From assembly GCA_963747005.1 (NCBI GenBank), contig CAVVDT010000013.1, positions 124,001 to 188,000 on the forward strand: a DNA stretch of 64,000 nucleotides. The letters are read 5' to 3'. Source of the stretch: CAVVDT01 sp963747005. Its GTDB lineage: Bacteria; Pseudomonadota; Alphaproteobacteria; Rhizobiales; Aestuariivirgaceae. The notes under the pieces were generated by a model. It made no database searches. It was given only the letters and a program-made list of their open reading frames with translations, and was not told the origin of the DNA. The translations under genes and the position numbers were made by a program. Positions 52,008 to 60,037 of this stretch are shown in pieces; position 1 is the stretch's first letter, and every line of letters starts with the position of its first letter.

Positions 52008-52175
52008 TCAGTTTCGGGTCTCCATTGGCCCCGGTGGCTCCATCGGGGGCGCTGCACAACCGGTTCGTATAACCGGCCGGCGCGTCCGGAGACTTCTTCC
52101 TCCCCAGACCTGGACCACGCGCCAGTCCGTATGCGGCGGATAATCCTTCTTGGTCTTGTCTTGCGACACTATCAT
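52008..52175 (-). CDS. Small hypothetical protein ahead of the terminator
   Basis: 55 codons ending two bases before a strong terminator on the same strand. Starts at ATG 52175 (MIVSQDKTKKDY), or at ATG 52241 for a 77-residue form (MTRETDFNCGGIA). Basic and proline-rich end (PPMEPPGPMETRN). It has no signal peptide or known domain and no good ribosome site. The terminator suggests a real transcript; a small RNA is the alternative. Confidence 0.35.
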   Translation of the reverse strand: MIVSQDKTKKDYPPHTDWRVVQVWGGRSLRTRRPVIRTGCAAPPMEPPGPMETRN

Positions 52176-52365
52176 GATTTTCCGCACTGTCCAGACCCCG
52201 GCCGCAATGCCGCCACAATTGAAGTCAGTTTCGCGAGTCATGGAGTCGCACCTGACCACACGGGGCGAGGGCTTTGATTCCACGGCAAGATCGCCTAAAA
52301 GGAGCCCGGCGCCGAGGCGCTCGCATGGACATCTCTATCCCTTCTCAAAGCAGGACCCGACAGAC

Positions 52366-53694
52366 GTGAAGCTCAGCCGGTACTTCATGCCCATTCTCCG
52401 CGACGCCCCCAAGGAGGCCGAGATCGTCTCGCACCGCCTCATGTTGCGTGCCGGTATGATCCGCCAGGAAAGTGCGGGCATCTATTCGTGGCTGCCGACC
52501 GGCTTTCGGGTGCTCAAGAAGATCGAGCAGATCGTGCGCGAGGAACAGGACCGGGCAGGGGCCATCGAGGTCCTGATGCCGACCATCCAGTCGGCCGATC
52601 TGTGGCGGAAGTCAGGGCGCTACGACGACTACGGCAAGGAGATGCTGCGCATCAAGGATCGTCACGAGCGCGACATGCTCTATGGCCCCACCAACGAGGA
52701 AATGATCACCGACATCTTCCGTTCGGGGGTCCAGTCCTACAAGGACCTGCCGCGCAATCTCTACCACATCCAGTGGAAGTTCCGCGACGAGGTCCGCCCG
52801 CGCTTCGGCATCATGCGCGGCCGCGAGTTCCTCATGAAGGATGCCTATTCCTTCGACATCTCCGCCGATGCGGCGCGGCACTCCTACAACAAGATGTTCG
52901 TCTCCTACCTGCGCACCTTTGCCCGCATGGGCCTCAAGGCCATTCCGATGCGCGCCGACACCGGACCCATCGGCGGCGACCTGAGCCACGAGTTCCTCAT
53001 CCTCGCCGACACCGGCGAGAGCGAGGTCTTCTTCGACCGCGACTTCTACGACATGGACTGGAGCGCCTTCACCATCGACTACGACGACGTCGAGGCCGTG
53101 GCGGGGGTGGTGAAGGATTTCACCTCCAAATATGCCGCCACCGACGAAAAGCACGAGCCGGCGGAATTCGAGCGCCGTGTGCTGGCGGAAAAGCGCCTCA
53201 CCGGGCGCGGCATCGAGGTGGGTCACATCTTCTTTTTCGGCGCCAAGTATTCCGCCCCCCTGGGCTGCACCGTGCAAGGTCCCGACGGCCAGCCGGTGAC
53301 CATCCTGTCGGGCTCCTACGGCATCGGGGTATCGCGCCTCGCCGGCGCCATCATCGAGGCGAGCCACGACGAGGCGGGCATCATCTGGCCCGAGCCTGTG
53401 GCGCCCTTCCTGGTCGGCCTCGTCAACCTCAAGGCCGGCGACGCCGAAGTCGATAAGGCCTGCGACAGGCTTTACCGCGGACTGGAGGCAGCCGGCATCG
53501 AGGTGCTTTACGACGATCGCGACGAGCGCCCCGGTGCCAAGTTCGCCGGCATGGACCTCATCGGCCTGCCGTGGCAGGTGATCGTCGGTCCGCGCGGGCT
53601 GAAAGACGGCATCGCCGAGGTCAAGAACCGGCGGACCGGCGAGCGCCAGAACGTGGCGCTGGACGAGGTCATCTCACGCTTTACGGGCGCCTAG
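52366..53694 (+). CDS. proS: Prolyl-tRNA synthetase
   Basis: 442 residues from GTG 52366. The family's usual start in alphaproteobacteria is at [MV]KLSRYF, here VKLSRYFMPILRDAPKEAE. Motif 2 is seen as FRDEVRPRFGIMRGREFLMKD and motif 3 as GSYGIGVSRLAGAIIE, the ATP-binding signatures of class II synthetases. This is the short bacterial type without the editing domain. Cytosolic; charges tRNA-Pro. It starts a transcript that probably includes lolE-lolD and the deacetylase gene (gaps 4, -8, -4 bases). Confidence 0.95.
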   Translation: MKLSRYFMPILRDAPKEAEIVSHRLMLRAGMIRQESAGIYSWLPTGFRVLKKIEQIVREEQDRAGAIEVLMPTIQSADLWRKSGRYDDYGKEMLRIKDRHERDMLYGPTNEEMITDIFRSGVQSYKDLPRNLYHIQWKFRDEVRPRFGIMRGREFLMKDAYSFDISADAARHSYNKMFVSYLRTFARMGLKAIPMRADTGPIGGDLSHEFLILADTGESEVFFDRDFYDMDWSAFTIDYDDVEAVAGVVKDFTSKYAATDEKHEPAEFERRVLAEKRLTGRGIEVGHIFFFGAKYSAPLGCTVQGPDGQPVTILSGSYGIGVSRLAGAIIEASHDEAGIIWPEPVAPFLVGLVNLKAGDAEVDKACDRLYRGLEAAGIEVLYDDRDERPGAKFAGMDLIGLPWQVIVGPRGLKDGIAEVKNRRTGERQNVALDEVISRFTGA

Positions 53695-53698
53695 GCCC

Positions 53699-54967
53699 AT
53701 GGCGGCGGGATCGCCTGCGCCGTTTTCCGCCTGGGAGCGGATGATTGCCTTTCGTTATCTCCGGGCCCGCCGCCGCGAGGGCTTCATCTCGGTCATCGCC
53801 GGCTTTTCCTTCCTCGGCATCGTGCTGGGCGTTGCCACCCTGATCATCGTCATGGCGGTGATGAACGGCTTTCGCGCCGAGCTTCTGGCCAAGGTGCTGG
53901 GCTTCAACGGCCATGTGACCGCCTATTCCTCCGTCGGCCTGACCATCCCCGATTTCGATCACCGGGTGAAGGAACTGCTGGCGGTGAAGGGCGTGACGAA
54001 GGCTTTTCCCCTCGTCGAGGGCCAGGTCATGGCCTCGACCGCGCGCGCCAATACCGGCGTCCTGGTGCGCGGCATCCGCGAGGCCGACCTGAAGTCGCTG
54101 CCCGGCGTCAACAATGCGCGGCTGAAAGGCTCCCTCGACGGCTTCGGCAGGAGCCAGGGCATCGCCATCGGCTACCGCATGGCCTTCAAGCACGGGGTAG
54201 GTGTCGGCGACAACCTGTTGCTGATCTCGCCCAACGGCCCCACCACCATCCTCGGCACGATGCCGCTCCTGCGCTCCTATCGCATTGTCGCGGTGTTCGA
54301 CGTCGGCATGTCGGAATACGACGCCAACGTCGCCTACATGCCGTTGAGCGAGGCCCAGGACTACTTCCAGACCGACAATGACGCATCGGCCATCGAGATC
54401 ATGGTCGCCAAGCCCGACGAGGTCGACAGCTATATCGGCCCGCTCAATGCCGCCGCCCGTGGCCACCTGCAATTCGTGACCTGGAAGCGCACCAACGAGA
54501 CGTTCTTCAATGCCCTGCAGGTCGAAAGCAACGTCATGTTCCTCATCCTCACGCTGATCATCCTGGTGGCGGCGCTGAACATCATTTCCGGCCTCATCAT
54601 GCTGGTGAAGGACAAGGGCCACGACATCGCCATCCTCAGGACCATGGGCGCCACCTCAGGCTCGGTCTTGCGCATCTTCTTCATGACCGGTGCCGCCATC
54701 GGCAGCCTGGGAACGCTTGCCGGCGTCCTGCTGGGCGTCCTCATCTGCCACAATATCGAGGCGATCCGCCAGTTCCTCTCCGCCCTCACGCAGCGCCAGT
54801 TGTTCTCACCCGAGCTGTATTACCTTTCGCATCTGCCCGCCGATATGGACGTTCACCAGACCGTGGCGATTACGCTGATGTCGCTGGGGCTGTCGTTCCT
54901 CGCCACGCTCTATCCCGCGTGGCGGGCGGCCCGGCTCGATCCGGTGGAGGCACTGCGCTATGAATGA
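53699..54967 (+). CDS. lolE: Lipoprotein-releasing ABC permease (LolC/E family)
   Basis: 422 residues with four transmembrane helices: one near residue 40, then three near 275-300, 325-350 and 385-405. A large periplasmic domain lies between the first and second. The FtsX/MacB-like C-terminal domain is YPAWRAARLDPVEALRYE. It forms, with LolD, the transporter that frees lipoproteins from the inner membrane. Only one LolC/E gene is here, as is usual in many alphaproteobacteria, so a homodimer is likely. It overlaps lolD by eight bases. Confidence 0.9.
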   Translation: MAAGSPAPFSAWERMIAFRYLRARRREGFISVIAGFSFLGIVLGVATLIIVMAVMNGFRAELLAKVLGFNGHVTAYSSVGLTIPDFDHRVKELLAVKGVTKAFPLVEGQVMASTARANTGVLVRGIREADLKSLPGVNNARLKGSLDGFGRSQGIAIGYRMAFKHGVGVGDNLLLISPNGPTTILGTMPLLRSYRIVAVFDVGMSEYDANVAYMPLSEAQDYFQTDNDASAIEIMVAKPDEVDSYIGPLNAAARGHLQFVTWKRTNETFFNALQVESNVMFLILTLIILVAALNIISGLIMLVKDKGHDIAILRTMGATSGSVLRIFFMTGAAIGSLGTLAGVLLGVLICHNIEAIRQFLSALTQRQLFSPELYYLSHLPADMDVHQTVAITLMSLGLSFLATLYPAWRAARLDPVEALRYE

Positions 54968-55655
54968 GGCTGCGGTGGCGCCCGTCCTCGCCCTCAGATC
55001 GATAACCCGCACCTATCGCCAGGGTGACCGGACGCTGGAAATCTTCCGCGATCTCGATCTTCAGGTCGCCCCCGGCGAGGTCGTGGCGCTGGTCGGCCCG
55101 TCGGGCGCCGGCAAGTCATCGCTCCTCCACATCGCCGGCCTTCTGGAACGCCCGACGGGCGGACGGGTCGAGGTTGCCGGACGCGATTGCACCGGGCTCC
55201 CCGACAGTGAGCGCACCCGCATGCGCCGTCTCGCCATCGGCTTCGTCTACCAGTTTCATCACCTGCTGCCCGAATTCACCGCCCTTGAAAACGTTGTGCT
55301 GCCGCAACTGATCGCCGGTGCCAGCAAGCACGAGGCGCGCGACCGGGCCGCCGGATTGCTCGACCGCCTCGGCCTGAACCCGCGCAGCGCTCACCGGCCG
55401 GGCGAACTGTCGGGCGGCGAACAACAGCGCGTCGCCATCGCCCGGGCGCTGGCCAACCGGCCCTTGCTGTTGCTTGCCGACGAACCGACGGGTAACCTTG
55501 ACCCGCGCACCGCCGAACGGGTGCATCACGAATTCCTGCATCTGATCGTCGAGGAGGGGCTGGGTGCGATGATCGCCACCCACAACCACGACCTTGCCCA
55601 CCAGATGCACCGGGTCTTGCGTCTCGACGAAGGCCGATTGGTGGAGGAGACATGA
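54960..55655 (+). CDS. lolD: Lipoprotein-releasing ATPase LolD
   Basis: 231 residues of an ABC ATPase: Walker A GPSGAGKS, Q-loop FVYQFHHLL, signature LSGGEQQR, Walker B LLLADEPTGNL and H-loop THNHDLA. It is in the MacB/LolD subgroup by sequence and by neighbourhood. Provides energy for lipoprotein release with LolE. It overlaps the next gene by four bases. Confidence 0.95.
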   Translation: MNEAAVAPVLALRSITRTYRQGDRTLEIFRDLDLQVAPGEVVALVGPSGAGKSSLLHIAGLLERPTGGRVEVAGRDCTGLPDSERTRMRRLAIGFVYQFHHLLPEFTALENVVLPQLIAGASKHEARDRAAGLLDRLGLNPRSAHRPGELSGGEQQRVAIARALANRPLLLLADEPTGNLDPRTAERVHHEFLHLIVEEGLGAMIATHNHDLAHQMHRVLRLDEGRLVEET

Positions 55656-56677
55656 AAGCGATCTTCAGCGCGGTCCAGTTGCAGCATTCACCGAGCCGGT
55701 TTCTGTCGCGCGGCCATATTGTCGGCTATCCCGAAAGTCCCGACCGTGCCCGCATCCTGCTGGAGGGCGCCCGCAAGGTGGGCGCCACCGTCCATGCGCC
55801 GCACGGTTTCGATGACCTGCATGTTTCAAGCATCCACAGCCGCCGCTACCTGAAGTTCCTGGCCGGCGCCTTTCGCAAATGGAACCGGCCCAAGGGAGCA
55901 TTCCCAGAGGTCATGCCGAGCCTCAGGCCGGTCGAGCGGCCGGCCCGCTATCCCCGTCACATCACCGGCCAGGCCGGCTGGCACCTGATGGACTTCTCCT
56001 GCCCGGTCACCGAAGACACCTGGATCGCGGTGCGCACCTCCGCCGACACCGCCCTGACGGCGGCCGAACTGGTGGCCGGCGGCGAACCCATGGCCTATGC
56101 CCTGTGCCGGCCGCCCGGCCACCACGCCTATGCCGACCGGGCAGGGGGTTTCTGCTATCTCAACAACACCGCGCTGGCGGCGGAATATCTGCGCGGCACC
56201 CACGAGCGCGTCGCCGTCCTCGACATCGACGTCCATCACGGCAACGGCACCCAGTCGATCTTCTATACCCGCGCCGACGTGCTCACCGTTTCGGTGCATG
56301 CCGATCCGGCCGGCTTCTATCCCTTCTATTACGGCTATCAGGGCCAGCGCGGCAGCCGTGCGGGCTCGGGCTTCAACCTCAACCTGCCGCTGCCGGTGAG
56401 GAGCAACGACGACGTCTGGCTCGCCGCTGTCGAGCGCGCCGTAGAGGCGATTGGCGATTTTGCCCCCGGCGCCCTGGTGATCGCTCTGGGGCTCGACGCC
56501 CACGAGAGCGACCCCCTGAAGGGCGGCGCGATGAGCACCGGCGGCTTCGCCCGCCTCGCCCGCGCCATCGCCGCTCTCAAGCTGCCAACGGTGATCGTGC
56601 AGGAGGGCGGCTATCAGACCGATATTCTGGCGGAAAACCTGGCCAGCTTCCTCGGTGCCTACGAAGCCGGCGCTTGA
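55652..56677 (+). CDS. Histone deacetylase-family acetylpolyamine amidohydrolase
   Basis: 341 residues of the HDAC/arginase fold. The zinc and catalytic residues appear in DIDVHHGNGTQSIFY, CRPPGHHAYAD and GLDAHESDPL, with a Tyr in the substrate tunnel likely from EGGYQTD. Relatives remove acetyl groups from polyamines or acetylated lysine. Coupled to lolD by ATGA at 55652-55655, an odd neighbour for lipoprotein export, so shared transcription need not mean shared function. Its end overlaps the convergent hutD gene by 19 bases. Confidence 0.88.
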   Translation: MKAIFSAVQLQHSPSRFLSRGHIVGYPESPDRARILLEGARKVGATVHAPHGFDDLHVSSIHSRRYLKFLAGAFRKWNRPKGAFPEVMPSLRPVERPARYPRHITGQAGWHLMDFSCPVTEDTWIAVRTSADTALTAAELVAGGEPMAYALCRPPGHHAYADRAGGFCYLNNTALAAEYLRGTHERVAVLDIDVHHGNGTQSIFYTRADVLTVSVHADPAGFYPFYYGYQGQRGSRAGSGFNLNLPLPVRSNDDVWLAAVERAVEAIGDFAPGALVIALGLDAHESDPLKGGAMSTGGFARLARAIAALKLPTVIVQEGGYQTDILAENLASFLGAYEAGA

Positions 56678-57273
56678 TCGGGCCGCAGCGGCGAAATCAC
56701 CACGAGCGCTACTGCGACGGGTCCGGATTGTCGTGGATCGGCAACACCTTCCACCGCTTCCCTTGAGTCGAGTCGCAAGGTTTCACCGGCCGCAACCACG
56801 GCACCGGTGGAAAGCCTCACCTCGCCGCTGAACACCGTCAGCAAGGCCTGACCGCCGGCCGGCGCAGCGAGTTTGATGGGGCCGGCCTCGCGGACCACGC
56901 TCAACTGGCCCGCGGCACGGGCGCGATCGACCATCAGGTTGAAGTCGCGCAAGGGCCCGCCGACCAGCCGGCCGGTGATCTCCCAGTCGCCGGAAAAGCG
57001 CTGCGGCACAAAGCGCTGCTTCAGGTCGATCGGACCATCCGGCGCCCCGTCGAGCCACATGCCATCGTCGCCCTCGATCATCATGATGGTGCGGTCATAG
57101 CCGGGAAAGCGCGAAAAGGGACCTGATTCAGGCACGTCCGCTATGCTCACCCGCCACATGAACGGTACTCCCGCCACCCCGGATCCGGGCGGATGGATGG
57201 CGATCTCGGTGGTGGTGCCCTTGCCGTTCTTCCATGGCATGGAACGATAATCGGCAGGTTTCAGGTGCTGCAT
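56659..57273 (-). CDS. hutD: HutD family protein
   Basis: 204 residues. MQHLKPADYRSMPWKNGKGT and WRVSIADVPESGPFSRFPGYDR are the HutD signature; HutD is a cupin-like protein thought to govern histidine-use (hut) flux. No hut gene is next to it. The cupin fold (IEGDDGMWL) lacks the usual metal His pair. ATG 57273. It converges on the deacetylase gene with an overlap of 19 bases, and the efflux gene ends six bases upstream on the same strand. Confidence 0.85.
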   Translation of the reverse strand: MQHLKPADYRSMPWKNGKGTTTEIAIHPPGSGVAGVPFMWRVSIADVPESGPFSRFPGYDRTIMMIEGDDGMWLDGAPDGPIDLKQRFVPQRFSGDWEITGRLVGGPLRDFNLMVDRARAAGQLSVVREAGPIKLAAPAGGQALLTVFSGEVRLSTGAVVAAGETLRLDSREAVEGVADPRQSGPVAVALVVISPLRPDQAPAS

Positions 57274-57278
57274 GGCAT

Positions 57279-58658
57279 TCAGGTCTCCCTCAGGCCAAGC
57301 GGCTCGGCATGGGCGATGACCCGCTGCACGCCCTTCACGTCGCGCTTCAGCCTCACTTCCAGCGAATCGACCGCCGCATGCACCCGGCGCACCGTCTCCT
57401 TGCCCGGGACCCGGCAATGAAAAGTGACATAGAGGCCCTCGTCGGTATCGCGCACCCTCACATTGTGGATGTCCGTCAGGATGGCGTCCGGCTCGGCGGC
57501 GGCGGCAAGTTGCGCCGTGATCTCCGCCGTCAGTGCGTCGGAGGCGTCCCTGCCGCTGACGGTATCGGTCTGCAACGGCTCGATATGGCTTTCCACCTCG
57601 ACGTCCGAACCCAGTTCGGCGGCGATCCCGTCTTCCAGCTTGGAGGCGATTTCATGCGCCTCGGAAAGCGGCAAATGCCCGTCGACCTCCAGATCGAAAC
57701 CCACCGACAGGCGTTCGCCCACGTGTTGAACGGTCAGGTGATGCACCGCCAGCCCGCGCCGTGCCGCCATCAGCATGACCTTGTCGGCGATTGTTTCATC
57801 ATCGAGTTCGACAGGTACGGTATTCACCGTCACATCGGCGGAAGGGAACCGCTCACGCACCGCGGCGACGAATTTCTCCTTGATGCGGGTGACGGTATCG
57901 AAGGGCAGGGTGCGGCCGACGGCGATGTGGGCATCGACGAACAGGGTGGCGCCGGCCGGCCGGACCCGGAGTTGGCGTACCGCCAGAACCCCGTGGGCGT
58001 CCTCGGCAATATGGCGGATGGCGGTGCCGGTGCCCTCCGGGGCGGCATCCAGCAGCGTCGCCAGCGTCCGGCGGCCCAGCCGCCAGCCCGCCAGGCTGAC
58101 GAAGCAGGCGACCACCAGCGCGGCCACCGGGTCGGCCCAGGTGAAGCCGGCCCAACTGGCCGCGAGACCGGCCAGCACCACGACCGAGCTCCACATGTCG
58201 GAGGAAAAGTGCAGCGCATCGGCCTCCAGCGCCTCGCTGGAGGTCTTCTTTGCCGTACGCGCCAGTACCCGTGAGCGGTTGAAGTCGATGACGACGGAGA
58301 TTGCGATGATCGCCATCGCCCACCAGGTCACCTCAAGGTGACTGGCCTCGCCCGCGAGCCGCTTCACGGCCTCGTAGACGATCCACCCGGTGGTCCCGAA
58401 CAGCAGGGCGGTCTCGATCAGGGCAGCCACCGATTCCACCTTGGCATGGCCGAATTGGTGTTCCTCGTCCGGCGGCAGGTCGGAGACGCTGACTGCAAAC
58501 CAGGTGACGGCGGTGGCACCGAAATCGAGTACGCTGTGCAACGCCTCCGACAGGATGCCGAGCGATCCGGTGACCAGCCCGGCGGCCAGCTTGGTCGCCG
58601 CCAGCGCGGCGCTGGCCAGCATCGAGGCGAGGGCGACATTCTGCTTTTCCGAAGACAT
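57279..58658 (-). CDS. Cation diffusion facilitator transporter
   Basis: 459 residues. Six transmembrane helices in the first 200 residues (VALASMLASAALAATKLAAG, HSVLDFGATAVTWFAVS, WAMAIIAISVVIDF) and a long cytosolic domain. Metal-binding residues lie in EALHSVLDFGAT (TM2) and EADALHFSSDMWSS (TM5). CDF proteins push zinc, iron or other divalent cations out in exchange for protons. The C-terminal region is longer than usual (about 260 residues, with two ferredoxin-like repeats). Divergent from the MFS gene. Confidence 0.88.
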   Translation of the reverse strand: MSSEKQNVALASMLASAALAATKLAAGLVTGSLGILSEALHSVLDFGATAVTWFAVSVSDLPPDEEHQFGHAKVESVAALIETALLFGTTGWIVYEAVKRLAGEASHLEVTWWAMAIIAISVVIDFNRSRVLARTAKKTSSEALEADALHFSSDMWSSVVVLAGLAASWAGFTWADPVAALVVACFVSLAGWRLGRRTLATLLDAAPEGTGTAIRHIAEDAHGVLAVRQLRVRPAGATLFVDAHIAVGRTLPFDTVTRIKEKFVAAVRERFPSADVTVNTVPVELDDETIADKVMLMAARRGLAVHHLTVQHVGERLSVGFDLEVDGHLPLSEAHEIASKLEDGIAAELGSDVEVESHIEPLQTDTVSGRDASDALTAEITAQLAAAAEPDAILTDIHNVRVRDTDEGLYVTFHCRVPGKETVRRVHAAVDSLEVRLKRDVKGVQRVIAHAEPLGLRET

Positions 58659-58782
58659 GACTCTTCCATAGCGCTTTTCGCGCGCCGGGCAAGGAGGTGC
58701 GGCAGGGGGTGCCCGCCCAGCCATGTTCCCCGTGCACACCGGCATGCCGCCTTTGCACTTGCCGGCGCGAACGATCGAAGGC

Positions 58783-60036
58783 ATGGACTACTCTGCGCCA
58801 GATTTACGTTTCGGGGTCGACGTCCGTTCAGCCATGGCTTTTTCCGCACGCCATCCGGTGTGGCTGCCGGCCGCCCCCAAGCCAACTGCCCTGGCTTTCG
58901 CCATCCTGTTCACCATCGAGTCCCTGGCCCGCGCCTCGGTGTCGACGGTGGTATCGGTGCAGGCCTATGATCTCCTGCACTCCAGCCAGAAAGTTTCCCA
59001 GCTTTTTACCGCGGTGGGACTTGCCTCGCTCATCGGCACCCTGGTGGTGCCGTTGATCATCGGGCACACCGCCCGCCGCTTCGTCTATACCTTCGGGGCG
59101 CTTTGCCTGATCCTCGCAGCGAGCTGCTTTGCCGCCCACACGCTCATCGGCCAAACAGTCGGCATGCTGGTCAGGGTGTTCGGCACCGCCTGCCTCAATA
59201 TCGCCTTGAGCCTTTACATTCTCGACCACATCAAGCGCCACGATCTGGTCAAGGCCGAGCCCATGCGGCTCACCTTCTCCACCCTGTCGTGGGCCATCGG
59301 GCCGGCGCTCGGCGTATGGCTCTATACCCGCTATGGCGTATGGGCACCGCAGGCCTTTTCGGTCTTCTGGACGCTCATCCTGCTCATTCTGTTCTGGTAC
59401 CTGCGCCTTTCGGAAAGCCGCATCATCCAGCCGGGCGGCATCACGAGGCCCGCCAACCCGTTGCGCAACATCAAGCGTTTCGTGGCGCAGCCGCGCCTGA
59501 GACTCGCCTGGCTCATCGCCTTCGGGCGTTCGTGCTTCTGGTCTCTGTTCTTCATCTATTCGCCGCTCCTGATGATCACCTCCGGCCTCGGCAAGGAGGC
59601 GGGCGGCCTGCTGGTGTCGGCGGGCAACGCGGTGCTGATCTTTGCCATGCTGTTCGGCAAGCTGTCCGAGCGCTTCACCTTGCGCCGGGTGATCGCGTGG
59701 GCCTTCGTCGCCATTTCCGTTTCGACTGTCACGGCGGGCATTTTCGGCATGGCCCATCCCTATCTGGGCGCGGCGATGCTGCTCATCGCCTCGATCGGCG
59801 CCTCTGCCATCGACGGGGTGGGCGGCTTGCCGTTCATGCGGGCGGTTCACTATCACGAGCGCGCCGAGATGGCCGGCGTCTACCGCACCTATGTCGACAC
59901 CGCCGATCTGGTCCCCACCTTCATCTATTCGCTGATGCTCCTGTATTTTCCGCTGGGTGGGGTATTCGTCGCCATGGGAAGCTGGGCGCTGATCTGCAGT
60001 CTCATCGCCTGGCGCTACCTGCCACGCTCCATGTGA
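58783..60036 (+). CDS. MFS transporter
   Basis: 417 residues with about twelve transmembrane helices. The loop between the second and third has RRF, and LSERFTLRR lies in the second half. No motif narrows the substrate. ATG 58783 follows GAAGG; an ATG 51 bases downstream is also possible. Exporter function is possible, but not shown. It converges with the FadD gene with two bases between the stops. Confidence 0.85.
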   Translation: MDYSAPDLRFGVDVRSAMAFSARHPVWLPAAPKPTALAFAILFTIESLARASVSTVVSVQAYDLLHSSQKVSQLFTAVGLASLIGTLVVPLIIGHTARRFVYTFGALCLILAASCFAAHTLIGQTVGMLVRVFGTACLNIALSLYILDHIKRHDLVKAEPMRLTFSTLSWAIGPALGVWLYTRYGVWAPQAFSVFWTLILLILFWYLRLSESRIIQPGGITRPANPLRNIKRFVAQPRLRLAWLIAFGRSCFWSLFFIYSPLLMITSGLGKEAGGLLVSAGNAVLIFAMLFGKLSERFTLRRVIAWAFVAISVSTVTAGIFGMAHPYLGAAMLLIASIGASAIDGVGGLPFMRAVHYHERAEMAGVYRTYVDTADLVPTFIYSLMLLYFPLGGVFVAMGSWALICSLIAWRYLPRSM

Positions 60037-60037
60037 G

